A DNA stretch of 64,000 nucleotides from Anisodus tanguticus (Eukaryota; Streptophyta; Magnoliopsida; Solanales; Solanaceae), in assembly GCA_034509755.1 (NCBI GenBank), contig CM067543.1, positions 16,554,954 to 16,618,953 on the forward strand. Direction: 5' to 3'. The notes under the pieces are model-generated. The model did no database searches, was not told the DNA's origin, and worked only from the letters and a program-made list of their open reading frames with translations. Both the position numbers and the translations under genes were made by a program. Shown in pieces: positions 10,006-21,110 of the stretch; position 1 is the first letter of the stretch, and every line of letters begins with the position of its first letter.

Positions 10006-10620
10006 ATGACAACTAGGCCATGAGAGCCACAGATAGGAAAAGAACCATCAGGGCAACACAATCAGGTCAGGAGAACCATTTAAAGGATAAAGCGCCACAA
10101 GGGAGGTACAATCCAACCATGAGAGCCACATAAAGGATGAAGAAGTATAATCCGGCCATGGGATCCAGGTAAAGAACAAAAATGACCATCTAACTAAAAG
10201 GGTCATGAGTCGACAAAGGATGAAGAAGTATAATCTGGCCATGAGAGACATACAAAGGATAAAATGGCTACCTAAATGAGAGGGTCACAACCTACAGAAA
10301 TGATGAAGAAAAGATAATCCAGCCATGAGAGACATGTAAAGGATAAAATTGTCATCTGGCTGAGAGGGTCACAACCGACAACGTACAAAAGAAAGACAAT
10401 CCAACCAAAAGAGCCATATGTTTTAACTACATGCCAAGAGGTCTATTCATACAAACTACATGCCGAGATGTCCATTACAAATTACTGAGAGGGTCATTCG
10501 TAGAAACTGCCAAGAGGATTCATACAAACTACATACCGAAAAGGTCATTCTAACAAACTACATGCCAAGAGGGCCATTCATACAAACATGTTCAAGGTCC
10601 ATTCACATATAAGGTAGACG
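10006..10620 (+). repeat. tandem array 3 in Tat 3' UTR, degenerate
   Basis: Two related motifs alternate. One is (C/G)CCATGAGAGACA followed by AAAGGATAAA (about 10015-10400). The other is ACTACATGCCAAGAGG followed by CATTCATACAA (about 10425-10600). Spacing is irregular (50-90 bp in the first half, about 45 in the second), so this looks like an old, shuffled array. Confidence 0.75.
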
Positions 10621-10696
10621 ATGTCACAAGTGGCTTAGCAATTTTAAGAAAATACTTATAAAATTACATTCTAGGTTATGAATATATTATTAAAAA

Positions 10697-10880
10697 ATAG
10701 ATCCACGGGTTGGATCTGGACGGATACGGATCTCAAATACAAGATCCAGATCCGATCCATCAGAAATGGATCTGGGTCCGATCCGGATCCGTTGGGTCCA
10801 AATTTTGAAGATCCATATCCTATTAAACGGATCTGGATCCACCGGATCCGGACTGGGTCCAGGATCCACTGTCATCTCTA
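10697..10880. repeat. GGATCC/GGATCT-rich patch, possible hAT-type end
   Basis: About fifteen GGATC(C/T) or AGATCC hexamers occur in 180 bp. The right edge, read on the minus strand, is TAGAGATGACAGTGGATCC, which resembles the TAGGGATG...CAATGGATCC ends of some plant hAT-type non-autonomous elements. I find no matching left terminus and no 8-bp duplication, so a truncated element is likely. The minus-strand frame rich in Asp-Pro is a translation of the hexamers and not a gene. Confidence 0.5.
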
Positions 10881-11514
10881 CATATGTGAGCTCAAAAATA
10901 TGAAGTTTGGTTCTCTCATTTCCTATTTATGTTTAGCTTAGCTTGATATAAGTTTTACATGTGATATGTTGATAAATCTGTGTTGATATGATGTTAAGAG
11001 TATAACTTGATGTATAGTGGCTAAATGATATGTTGAATGTTATTTTGAGTTCCTAAATAACATCTAAAACTACTTAGGAACATGTTCAGGCTTGAGATGA
11101 TTCATGGTCAATTGTTGTTTGGCAATATTGAAGATAAGTACCTTATTTAGGCTAGATTCATACCCTATCTAGAGTAAAACTCAATATGAATCTGAAAATG
11201 GAACTAGAGAACTTGTTTAAGTTATCTTGGAAATGTTGTAGTTCTAAGACCTTAAAAGTATTAACACTAGTCTAGGGTGTCTTGTCATGTCAAAAAGGGG
11301 CTTAATACATGTCTTAATGAGAAATGTTAGGATGTGATGAGTTTTGGTGTGAGAGGGTCATTTTGTTCTACGTAATCTACCTGCCTGTATAAGGTTTTCC
11401 ATTTCTTCTATGTTTAAAGTTTGTTATAGATCTAATATAGCTATTGAGGGCAGTCTATGTGTATTTCTTCTAGTTTCTGTGATTTTATGCTAATACTTGG
11501 TATTCTTGTTCATT
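10881..11514. other. no gene recognised
   Basis: Unique-looking A/T-rich sequence. No open frame of note, no repeat I recognise. It ends where the LINE coding relic starts. Confidence 0.6.
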
Positions 11515-12640
11515 TTAGAGTGTCTCCAAACCACCAGCTTAGCGTTCAGTCCGATGTGAGTCTCATCTATCTGAACTATATCATCTGCGAATAACATACA
11601 CCAAGGCACCTCCCATTGGATTTGACGCATCAGTACATCCATCACCGATGCAAAGAGGAATGTGCTAAGAGCTGATCCCTGGTGCAACCCATCATCACTA
11701 TGAAGAACTTCGTGTCTCCTCCTACTGTCCGTGCCCTGGTATTGGCTCCATTGTTAGTTCTAACCTCCAAACATCTCCATGAAAACTATATGTATGTCTC
11801 TATTCCCCTCCCTATACTGCTCCACTAACCTCCTAATAAGATGAATGACTTCTGTAGTCGAATGCCCTATCATGAATCCAAACTGATTCTCAGAGATAGA
11901 CACGCCTCTTCTCACCCTCATCTCCACGACTCTTTTCCAAAATTTCATAGTGTGCCTTAGCAGCTTGATACCCCTATAGTTGTTGCAACTCTTGATATCA
12001 CCTTTGTTTCTGTACAAAAGAATCATTATACTCCACCTCCATTATTTGGGCATCCTTGCCGTCTTAAAAATGACGTTAAACAACTCTGTCAGTCACTCCA
12101 AACCTGCCCTACCAGCGCTCTTCCCAAATTCAATTGGGATCTCATCCGGCCCGGTCACTCGCCCCCTACGCATCTTGCGAACAACACCATGAACCTCCTC
12201 AATCTTAATGTTTTCACAATACCAAAAATCCTGGTACCTACCAGAGTGCTCCAGATTTCCCAGCACAATGTCTCTATCTTCTTTTTCGTTCAAGAGTTTA
12301 TGAAAGTAAGTCTTCCACCTCCGCCTAATATGCGCGTTCTCCACCAGTACGTTTCCATCCTCATCCTTGATGCACCTCACGTGATCCAAGTCTGTACAAC
12401 TTCTTATCCCCTCTTCTCCCTCGCCTTGCCTAGTCTGTACAACTTTTTATCCCTTCCTTTTCCCTCTAATTCCATATATAGACGTTCAAAAGCTGCCATT
12501 TTCACTGCCATAACGACTAGCTTTGCCTCTTTCCGCGCCATCTTATGTAATTCCCTATTCGTCCACTTCTCCACTTCATCCTTGCTTTCTACTAATTTCG
12601 CATACGTCGCTTTTTTTTCTTCCAACTTCTCTTGAACTTT
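11515..12640 (-). pseudogene. RTE LINE reverse transcriptase (broken, truncated)
   Basis: Minus-strand pieces run in order. 12404-12625 is a Lys-rich linker (MARKEAKLVVMAVKMAAFE). 12093-12389 contains CIKDEDGNVLVE, RRRWKTYFHKLLNE and RGRVTGPDEIPIE. 11760-12026 contains LLYRNKGDIKSCNNYRGIKLL and ENQFGFMIGHSTTEVIHL. 11490-11687 contains HQGSALSTFLFASVMD and MLFADDIV, the catalytic box. The frames are separated by short gaps and frameshifts. The reading ends soon after the catalytic box, so thumb and C-terminus are lost. Confidence 0.85.
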
Positions 12641-12685
12641 ACCATTCCACCACCAGTCCCCTCGATGCCCACCACGGCTACCCCG

Positions 12686-13668
12686 CTAGACTCCTAGCAC
12701 TTCTCTAGTAACCTCCCGAATGCAACTGATCGTCTTGTCCAACATACCAGTCGCATCCCCACTACTCCCCCAAGCCCTCTTGACCATCAACCTCTCCCCC
12801 ATCTCCTTGGCACTGGCCTTGGTCAAACTCCCCCATTTGATTCTTAATATGTCATCAACAACCCTCTTCTTCTCCACCTTGATCTCCAAATCCATCACCA
12901 AAAGCTTATGTCGGGTTGTAAGATCCTCCTTTGAAATAATTTTGCAGTCTTTAGAAAGACCTTTGTCAACCTTCCTAAGGAGCAAAAAGTCTATCTGAGT
13001 CATAGCCACCGAACTATGGTAAGCCACCAAATGCTCCTCCTTCTTTAGGAACCTCGAATTGGCTATCACCATCCCAAAAGCTCTAGCAAACTCCAAAAGT
13101 GAAACGTCTTCTCCGTTCCTATCCCCAAGGCCAAAACCTCCATCCACGTCATCATAACCCCCCGGAAGTTCCCTGATATGTCAGTTAAAATGTCTTCCAA
13201 CAAATAACTTCTCAGTGGGTGGTATACCTCCTACCACTTTATCCAAATTTTCCCAAAAACGCCTCTTCTCCTCATTCAAGCCCACCTGCGGTGCATACGC
13301 ACTAATAATGTTCATAGTGCACCCCTCAACTACAAACTTAATCGCCATCATCCTGTCATTGACCCTCCTAACCTCTACCACATGATCCCTTAGCTCGCCA
13401 TTTACCAAAATGCCTACCTCATTCCTATACTTCGACCTACACCAGAACTATAGCTTATACCCGTCTACATCCTTTGCCTTGGGTCCTACCTATTTGGTCT
13501 CCTAGACACATGCTATATTAATCCTCTTCTTCTTAAGAATCTTAACTAGCTTTATGGACTTCCCCGTTAAAGTTCCAATATTACAAGACCCTATTATCAT
13601 CATAGTATTACCCTTACCTCCCTTACCCCCCCAACCCTCACCTCCGTCCCCGATCGAGAACATGACCC
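12686..13668 (-). pseudogene. RTE LINE endonuclease domain (broken)
   Basis: The endonuclease nicks target DNA to prime reverse transcription. From an ATG at about 13664 the minus strand reads GSCNIGTLTGKSIKLVKIL, then ...RINIACV, a stop, ETK, a stop, VGPKAKDVDGYKL. An open frame (13181-13408) then has VNGELRDHVVEVRRVNDRM and IISAYAPQVG. The frame shifts near GRHFN and continues (12686-13147) as GFGLGDRNGEDVSLLEFARAF, TQIDFLLLRK and LTTRHKLLVMDLEI. The catalytic E of the QETKW motif is preserved but is preceded by a stop. GHxN-type and final HxL motifs are recognisable. At least three stops and one frameshift; dead. Confidence 0.82.
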
Positions 13669-14834
13669 TAGTCTACCATCATTCACCGAAGTCACTATAG
13701 CAAAAAATATTAGTCAAAGGTTAACGTTAACACACACGGAAACCAATACTAAAGCACAAATTAGCAAGAATCTATAGGCAAGTCAAGCTACTACAAACCA
13801 AAATGCTAAAGTAAAGGACAAGAATGTAAAGTCAAGATTCAATAAAATGCAACACGCAAGAATTTAACTATGAGGATAAGGACAAATATTGAGTACGGGG
13901 AACTGGAGGTACCAACTCCAGGCTAATAGAACCTGTTCACACGCCGAAAATCACTGTTCACATGCCGAAACACGTTCACTACCTAAAATCATTATTCCTG
14001 TCGAAAATTTTGTACATGGATGCTAGGCGGGAGAACAGAGCGATAGAACTCGGGTGTACGTTGTGGTAGATCTTGTGGTACCTGTAAAAATTAGAAAAAG
14101 AAAAAAAAAAGTTCACCGAAGGTCGGACCTTCGATGTTAATGTGGTGGTGGTGGGTTTCACCAATGCTCAAACTTCCGGTGCAGAGGTAGAGCAGATCTG
14201 GAGCAGATCTAAAAATACCTAAGCCAGCAGTGCAACAAAAGTATCGAGGGATCACTGGCGACCAGTCACTGAAATTATGTTTTTCACATATCCAATGAAA
14301 CAGAGAATAAATAACCCAATGAATTAGAGAATCAAATAAGTAACCAAATCAATATGGAAGAACAAAGTTTTAATTAAAATCAACAACCTTGGAATTTCTG
14401 ACGGACTGATAATGGCAACAATAAATATATAGAAATTGAGTTACTGAATCGAATAGCAACTGAAATGGGTCTATAAAAATATCAAGTACCAGTATCGAGG
14501 ACTGTCCACTTACTCCACAAATGAGATGCCAAAATCAGAAATCAACAAGAGAAGTAAATGTCACAAACCAGTTATTCAATAGCCGTCGAAACTCTGAATC
14601 CACAAATCAGATCGTAAAATAGATTAGGTTCTGGGTTGTAATAATGTAAAAGGAAAATTAGAACTGCTCCGGGCTTTATTTGGACTGAAAATACATGAAA
14701 CGGGTCGTGTTAGCTTTTTTTTTTTTTGATAAATGTCGACCAAAATGGCTTTTCCTAAAGACAAATTGACATCTAAATTGCTGAATATATTATGGTCTAT
14801 TTGAGCCAAATTGACATCTTTAAAAGGTTGATTT
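13669..14834. other. no gene; possible LINE 5' UTR then unassigned DNA
   Basis: Sequence just right of 13668 would be 5' of the LINE coding region and may be its untranslated leader, but I cannot show its limit. The rest has no significant frame. There is an A-run at 14098-14110 and a T-run near 14715-14728. AGCAGATCTGGAGCAGATCT (about 14190-14210) is a short local duplication. Confidence 0.5.
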
Positions 14835-15505
14835 TCTGGGCGGAGCCCAACTTATATGATTTTGAGACTTAAAACTATCTTGGACTTGGGTCATGATATG
14901 GTTTTTGGCATTAGGAACTATGAGTTGGCCTTTTGGGTATAGCATTAAAAAATAAAAGAAAATCTTTGTTTTCTACTTCTTTGAAAAAACACAAACCTTG
15001 TCATTTCAAATGAATTACACTAATTTTGAACTTTAAAAGATTTTCACAATATGCAAGTGACATTGGACAACTTATGTGACTAAATAGTAGTGTTCTACTC
15101 AAGTTAATTCTTGGGTGTTCTTAGTCCGAAAATAAGTTGACTAAATTACCCTTGTGCAAACCATTTTTGGCGGAAGTTTAACTCTTTTGTTTTCAAAATA
15201 TCTTTGAGTTTTGAATAAATGAATGACAAGAATTTTGTGGGAATTTTAAACACTTTTTAAGCAATTCAAATCATTGAAACATGCTATAGAACCCGAAGGT
15301 CAACCGTATTCTACGGATCTTTAATACCGGGGTGTCTAACACCTTCCCCGGGGATTACCAGAACCCTTACCTTGACTCTAATTTTGATAAAAAAATTTGC
15401 ATTAACTTGAACAAACCTTTCAACTTGGTTTTCCTAATTTATCTATAAATTAGGTGGTGACTCTAAAAACAATTATCCGAATTAGAGCACTAACAACCTC
15501 ATAGT
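14835..15505 (+). repeat. Tat-type LTR fragment
   Basis: It contains the phrase GTATTCTACGGATCTTTAATACC, then GGGGTGTCTAACACCTTCCCC (15308-15354), then ATAAATTAGGTGGTGACTC (15445-15466). These are recognisable R-U5 phrases of Tat/Ogre-like LTRs in Solanaceae. The orientation is plus. The left limit is a guess. It could be the 3' LTR of the Tat element at 5119-10620. Confidence 0.6.
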
Positions 15506-15512
15506 AGCTTTT

Positions 15513-15953
15513 ATGCCTCCACATAAAAGTGACCTTAACAAACTTCAAGAACTATTAGATTGAACTTTAGAAGACATAGACACAGTTTTTAATGAACTTT
15601 GAAAACTTCAAGGAGAAAAAGAAGATTGGGAGACTAAATCAGAAGTTTCTGAAATTGAGAAAGACTTTCTTCAAGAAACAGTTCAGAAATTGCAATTGAA
15701 AATTAGTGGTTTGCGTATATCCACCATCCATACTTATGTTAGGTCTAACCAGTCAGCTCATAATGATAAGTCAACTGGTAAAGAACTTTCCAATGACAAA
15801 CCTGCATCCAACAAGTCAACTAGTAACTCAGTCTCTCATGTAAAGAAAAATTAGTCGACTCATCCGAAAAAGTCAACTGATAGGACATCTGACTAAAATA
15901 AATATGCTTCAAGCAAGTCAACTCACTAGTCAGTCAGTAATGAACCCTTTTCT
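15513..15953 (+). pseudogene. gag: Copia gag C-terminal remnant, coiled-coil type
   Basis: The reading HKSDLNKLQELLD, stop, TLEDIDTVFNEL, stop, KLQGEKEDWETKSEVSEIEKD, then ETVQKLQLKISGL is a Leu-heptad, charged segment typical of the gag C-terminus in SIRE-type Copia. A Ser/Asn/Lys-rich linker with repeated KSTS phrases follows (about 15760-15890). At least three stops. The N-terminal gag is absent, cut at the Tat LTR junction near 15508. Confidence 0.6.
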
Positions 15954-16207
15954 TTGTGAAGGGGAAAGTCCCGAAGGCGAAACCCCCCCCCCCCCCCACC
16001 TATACCAGAGGCCCCTTGGCCAGGTGGGATGTAAATCGAGGGATATGCACGAGTGGCAGCCCTGCAAGGGAGAGGACCAACGGGACACGAACCTAGCAAC
16101 AACCATTGCAATATTTCAGCAAAGACTGTCACCACACGAATTCGAACCCGCGACGTCGGAGTGGTTGTACCCCAATCACCTTGCCACTTACCAACTCGCC
16201 TGTGCCC
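15954..16207 (-). mobile_element. tRNA-derived SINE with 10-bp target duplication
   Basis: On the minus strand it starts near 16207 with GGGCACAGGCGAGTTGG. The internal RNA polymerase III promoter is seen: A box TGGCAAGGTGATTGG (16172-16186) and B box GCGGGTTCGAATTC (16139-16152). The 3' half ends with a run of 15 G (plus-strand C at 15983-15997), then TTTCGCCTTCGGGACTTTCC. It is flanked by the perfect direct repeat ACCCTTTTCT at 15944-15953 and 16208-16217. The frames across it are chance. Confidence 0.85.
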
Positions 16208-16384
16208 ACCCTTTTCTCAAACCTATTTATTGTTGTTGTAGAATCAGCCATAAATAATATAATTGCATATTTCATTATGCAGTTGGACCTAGTTGAGTAT
16301 GGAGACCCAAGAGTAATAAAAATAATGTTGAGTCTAATCCTCAAAGACCCAAGATGATTTGGGTACCTAAAAGGAAGTGATTAC

Positions 16385-16848
16385 ACTTTTTTGCAGGAAC
16401 ACCCTAAGAAGAAATCAAAGGGAAATGGAATCTAGATAGTGCATGCTCAAACTATATGATCGGTGATAAAAACGTGTTAAAAAATCAGTCGCTGAATTCG
16501 ATGAAGGAATATTACGACTTTAGGGACAATTCAAATTGTCATTGGTATAGGAACAATTGATTTTACTAATTCTTATGATATTACTAACGTTTATTTAGTG
16601 AAGGGACTCAACTACAATCTACTAAGCATAAGTCAACTATGTGATTTTGGGCTCGAGGTAAGATTCAAGAAAACATGTTACATCATTGAAGATAATACTG
16701 GAAAAGTTGTGCTACCAGGATGTAGAGATAAAAATGTACATGTCCTGGATTCCATTAAGAGTTTAGCAGGACATATGTATGTTGCATCCATGACAGAAGA
16801 TCCAAGGGTGTGGCACAAAAAGTTGGGTCATGCAAGCATGCGTCTAAC
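16385..16848 (+). pseudogene. Copia protease and pre-integrase remnant
   Basis: The protease active site reads WNLDSACSNYMIGDK (about 16426-16470), the Copia D-S-x-C-S form in place of the usual D-S-G-C-S. From 16598 an open frame reads KGLNYNLLSISQLCDFGLEV, then DPRVWHKKLGHASMRL, the GAG-pre-integrase zinc motif region. The frame is cut at 16848 by the inserted Tekay-like LTR and resumes at 21619 with EKLAKYDLVIGFPKLDY, so the insertion falls between Leu and Glu of the coding line. Confidence 0.87.
16844..16848. repeat. left target duplication of Tekay-like solo LTR
   Basis: CTAAC precedes TGTCACGACCC. The matching right copy is CTAAT at 21614-21618 (one mismatch). Joining the two flanks restores the Copia reading line in phase. 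Confidence 0.75.
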
Positions 16849-18079
16849 TGTCACGACCCAAAATTCTCATTGTATTGTGAGGGAACCTACCTAATTCGTA
16901 GGTGAACCCCAATCGTTCAACATAAAATTATACGAAAGTAAGTGCGGAAAGTAAAGAGATAATAAGAAAATTATCAATAAATATTAGGACTTAACACGTA
17001 GTTTGAAGAAAAACCCCAAAGATTCGGTAGTTATGAGTACATAGCTCTAAATCGAGTACAAGTTTGATAGAGGAAAATAAATATTGTCTGAAAGTAACAT
17101 GAACAGAAACATAAATATTGTAGAGAGTTCCAGTGTCGGCTGCACATAGAGTGCAACAAGTGTAGAGTGAGTACGAGAAGCACATGTACCTAGCAGAATC
17201 ATCGACCAACCCTAACTATAGTAGTGGGCAGGGTTGATACTCCAAATACTTCTCTTCATGCTTGGTTAGTTAAATATACAGTTATAAATAATTCAACAGT
17301 TTAAGTAATGATCCTACAACTATACCAAGTCGTAAATTCTACCGCTCGTCAAGGAATATCACAAAGTTTCCTATTTTTACGTCCATTAGGACATATATAG
17401 TAATAAGTTCCAACCTTTACCTAAAAGGCACCTAAGTCCGCAACGATTACACTTTTTCACTAATTATATAAGTTCTACTCATAAGGATCCAACCCTTTCA
17501 CAAACTAAGGCACAAACACTATCAAGACTCAATCTTTCCTCCAAATAACAAGTTTACCATTTTAGTGCTACAGTTCAACAGCGCACAAGTATTATCCAAG
17601 TTCGCAAGTCTTAACATTGTCCTCAAAAGCATTGTCAACAGCCTAAACCCCACAACCGGGGCATCTAGTCCCGTCAAGTCTCACAACTCAATCTCACAGC
17701 AATTACAAGTCTCAAGTATCAGTATTACACTCAATCAAGATATAAGATCATATAATTCATCAAAAATCACAATCAAGTACACACAACAATAAATACATAT
17801 AAAAAGAATAAGAATGGATGTAATGCAGATGATATGTATGTATGCACAGACCATAAGTACCTGGTATACTCACGCTGCTACAATAGCTGTCACGTGACAC
17901 ATAGAGGAATCATGAGGTCCATACACTCTTCTAATTCCATCAGATACTAGCTCTGTGACTGAAGTATCATAATCTATCATCACTCTCGTATCATGTACCA
18001 TATCCAATAACTGGCTTCCAAAGTCTTTTTCCTCAATATCTCAACATTTCAAATGTCAATATGATATATATACATATGA

Positions 18080-18084
18080 GTACA
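18080..18084. repeat. left target duplication of nested Gypsy solo LTR
   Basis: GTACA, repeated exactly at 19834-19838. Across the site, the Tekay-like LTR sequence continues (GTACATCATGCAATCAGCATA) as in the reverse of the LTR at 42288-45013. Confidence 0.85.
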
Positions 18085-19833
18085 TAATATATATAAGAAG
18101 GGTGTAAGTGGGTTAGAGTTTGGTTGGACACGGGTTGACATGAAAATGTGATCAAAAGTAAGCTGTCGGGTGAAATATTTCTACCGGGCAGTGTGGTGTT
18201 TGGTGGTTATATCGGGTAGTTATATAGGGAATTGGGTCAAGGCGTTTTATAGGAGTGTTCTGAGTGTGTTGAGGGTTGTCTTGATGATCCGGGTTTGGTG
18301 GTCGGATGGAGGTAAGGTGGCAGAACCTAGATGAAACAATGAAGTCTCGGTAAGGGCTATCTTGTGGACTGTTTGTGGTTGTTGGGTTTTTGCGTGAAGT
18401 TGTGGGTAGTTTCGGATAGTGAGCTTTAATGGGGATGTTTATGGAGTATTATGGGATGTGGTGGTGAAACAAAAATGGTGGTTTGGCCAAGGAATGATCA
18501 CGGGATGCTAGGTGCAAACCCGAGTACAAACCAAGCGATGGACGATCCGTATAACAAGGATAATGACATGAGGGTTTTAATGCTCGAGTCGACACCAAGA
18601 TGAGTTTGGCCAATTGGACAAGAACTAGATCGGGGTTGCTAACTATAAGCCTGTGAACAAGCCAAGTGAGGGTGGCCGGTAACCTTAAGATATACCCTAG
18701 GCTTAGGTTTGGTTGGATCACACAATTTTCAACGTCCACTTGCACCAAGGGGGTTCCTTAAGCTTGGGTTTGATTAGGTCACACAAGTCCTAACCAAGAC
18801 TTACACCAAAGGGACCTTAGCTTGGGTTTAACTAGGTCACACAAGTCCTAGATTCAACTTACACTAAGGGGTTAGCTCACAAAAGAACCAAGGCCCACAC
18901 AAGGACCAATCTAAGGTAGATACACACAAGTTGAATACTTTAGAGTATGAGTAAAACTCAAGTTTATATTTAATCCACTATGATTTTTACAATATCCTAA
19001 GGGTCCTATTTATAGTAGTACATGGACTATTCTAGAAGGATAACAAAAGGACACAAATTACTTGGAAATCTCGGCCAAGTGGGAACAAATGGGAAGGGGT
19101 TCAAGTTAACTTGGGGAACAAGGAGTAGACCAACTCTTCAAGATCTCTATACCACTCTTTTATGTATTCTATGTAAAGAAATGCATGAACTAGTTAGTTC
19201 ATGAATGATTTTCTTGGAGCACGTGTGGAAGTTTCTTATCCTTGAAGTACCTTGGCCGAAATGGGAGGGGGGGGATGAATCCCAATCTTCCATGCATTCT
19301 AGATCCTTCCTTGGTACCCTTCACATATGAACTAGTTATCTCAACAATTGTATTTTTGGGTAGTGTTGAGAACCATTCCCTTATCTTCCGGGTTGGCTTC
19401 TTGGTGTCTTCAAGTGCATGAATGAGATAACCTCTTTGGAGCCACATGTTCTAGATGATTCCTTTTTCTTGAGACCTTCTTCATTCTCGGTAAAATCACA
19501 TTTGGAGAAAGCTCTCGGCCTAGTCATCTTTTCTTTTACATCCTTGTCCTTGTCACCTAGTCTTATTACATGGTACATTAACTATGTCCTAAGAAGAACT
19601 AAAAGCTAAGATAAACTAAAAGAAAAACAAACATGGTCTTCGGTCAAGACCTACATACAAAGCCGAAATAAAATATTGTCTTCTTAAACCTTTACATGAT
19701 GTTATCAACTCCACTCCATAAACCTTGCCATTTTTGGAAACTAGTCATGGATCGATGGTTCATTATTGGCATCTTCGGCAACTCACTCATCAACTCAAGT
19801 TGGGAGTTCAAGTCTGCGGTCTTTCTTGCATCA
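18085..19833 (-). mobile_element. Gypsy solo LTR nested in the Tekay-like LTR
   Basis: It has the same family as the LTRs of the elements at 1287-5118 and 31117-37497. The plus-strand left end is TAATATATATAAGAAG (family form TGATGGATATAAGGAG, first bases mutated) and the right end is CTTGCATCA. A TATA box CTATAAATAG on the minus strand lies at 19006-19015, followed by the conserved GGACCC. It is flanked by the exact 5-bp repeat GTACA. No internal domain is present. Confidence 0.88.
19006..19015 (-). promoter_or_regulatory. LTR TATA box
   Basis: Minus strand CTATAAATAG followed by GACCCTTAGG. The same block recurs in the two LTRs of the Gypsy element at 31117-37497, so it is the family's core promoter. 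Confidence 0.75.
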
Positions 19834-20859
19834 GTACATCATGCAATCAGCATAAGAAATATAATCAGTACTAATAATTCCTTTTCATGTATTTAGATGA
19901 GATGTGGAGTGATAAATCCATGAAAAGGAAAATCAATTATAGCATATCAAACATGGCTAAAATCCTAGGTAATCAACAATCACACCAACCTAAGCAGATT
20001 TATGCACCACGTTCAAGGCTCGAAGCCTAAACACATAATCTCCTTCAGATATATCAAACACGTTCATTAATTACCCAAGTTAAATTCATTGGTACCCGTA
20101 CTAACGCTTATCATCTCACCGGTATGGGACCCCCAATACTCCATTACTCCCATTAGTTATTAAGCCAACACACAAACACCATACTAAGGTCTAGTAAGTC
20201 TCAACTTTCCTGATTGAAGCCGAAGAAATCACGCAACATCTTTCCCCTTTCATTGAGCCTCATCCCGAACCCACTTTGGTCAATCATATTGATTATATGA
20301 GATTACGGGTCTAATGGTACCCATAATGACAAATAAATCTAGAATCCCCAAGTCAAACATACAAATGAACCCCGGTCTTATATTATCAAAACACGAACTT
20401 TATTACCCAATAGTACCATAACATTCTTGGTGGTCATAATCTCCAGTTAATTGAACAACAAAGCCCAAAACAAACTCAAATTTCATGAATTAATGAAAAG
20501 CCTCAATTCTAACCCTAGAATTTCCCCTAATTTCCAAAAGGGTTTATAACATGGTCATAGAATCATCATCTACTAGGTAAATACAATACTATTTTATAAA
20601 ATAAGCATCAATAAATTCATAAACAACCCTCAATCCTCGATTACAACCCTCTTATTCTTCCCAAGCATTTCTACCATTTTCCCCACTTAACAAACATACT
20701 TAGGATGTAATATACTAGTACACATTAAGGGAAAGGGAGAATGGTTACCTTAATGATGAAAACCTCTTGAATTATTCACCATTTTTTTGCCCAAGCTTGA
20801 GTTCCGAGGAGGAAATAAATGTGAGAAATGGAATGAAATCTAGGTAAAACCCACATAAA

Positions 20860-21110
20860 ATCAGCACAGTGATTCGCTCCAGCAGACCCAATTCAGTTGG
20901 GGTGGACCCACTCTGGCGGAAGCCCGATCCGCTAGAGCGAAAGTCACTTAAGCTCCAAAAATCCACTCGGGTAGAAGCACCCTCCGTTGAGGCGCACATG
21001 CTCCGGCGAGTAACACATCCGCTGCGGCAGATCTTTGGCTGTTAGGGAAATCCCGCTTCGGTGAGCCATACCTCTATTGAGGCAGACCACTGGCCGTCGA
21101 CGCAAACACC
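20860..21110. repeat. GC-rich cluster of short inverted motifs in Tekay-like LTR
   Basis: Imperfect motifs of the type GCTCC(A/G)GC and TCCGCTNNAGCG recur in about 240 bp of otherwise A/T-rich LTR (for example GATCCGCTAGAGCGAAAG near 20926). A similar cluster occurs at a corresponding place in the LTRs at 42820-43020 and 50220-50440. Confidence 0.6.

Larger units (their letters stand above)
5119..10620 (+). mobile_element. Tat/Ogre-type Gypsy relic (pol plus 3' UTR)
   Basis: It reads in order a GLG-rich gag-pro junction, RT with YMDD, RNase H, a second RNase H of the Tat type, integrase, then a long 3' untranslated region holding tandem arrays. The second RNase H and the phrase GACCTGATTCCC...GGATACGTAGGC downstream of pol are characteristic of Tat elements. 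The 5' end (LTR and gag) is outside the window or replaced by the Gypsy insertion ending at 5118. The LTR piece at 14835-15505 has the same orientation and could be this element's 3' LTR, displaced by the LINE and other insertions. Many stops; dead. Confidence 0.8.
11515..13668 (-). mobile_element. RTE-type LINE, 3' truncated
   Basis: Read on the minus strand from 13668, an endonuclease domain is followed by a reverse transcriptase. There are two long relics and many stops. The sequence stops soon after the RT catalytic ADD box, so the RT thumb, the C-terminus and the 3' tail are missing. There is no poly(A) or simple-repeat tail at 11515. Plant RTE LINE endonucleases of this kind are often mislabelled as craniofacial development protein 2-like. 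Confidence 0.82.

Noticed and set aside
10690..10941. Asp/Pro-rich frame on the minus strand
   Set aside because: It is a translation of repeated GGATCC hexamers.
16138..16186. A functional tRNA gene
   Set aside because: A and B boxes are present but no cloverleaf, and the length to the 3' part fits a SINE body with flanking target duplication.
15904..16357. Open frames across 15904-16357
   Set aside because: They cross the SINE and its target duplications and have no domain. The B-box and A-box explain the sequence.
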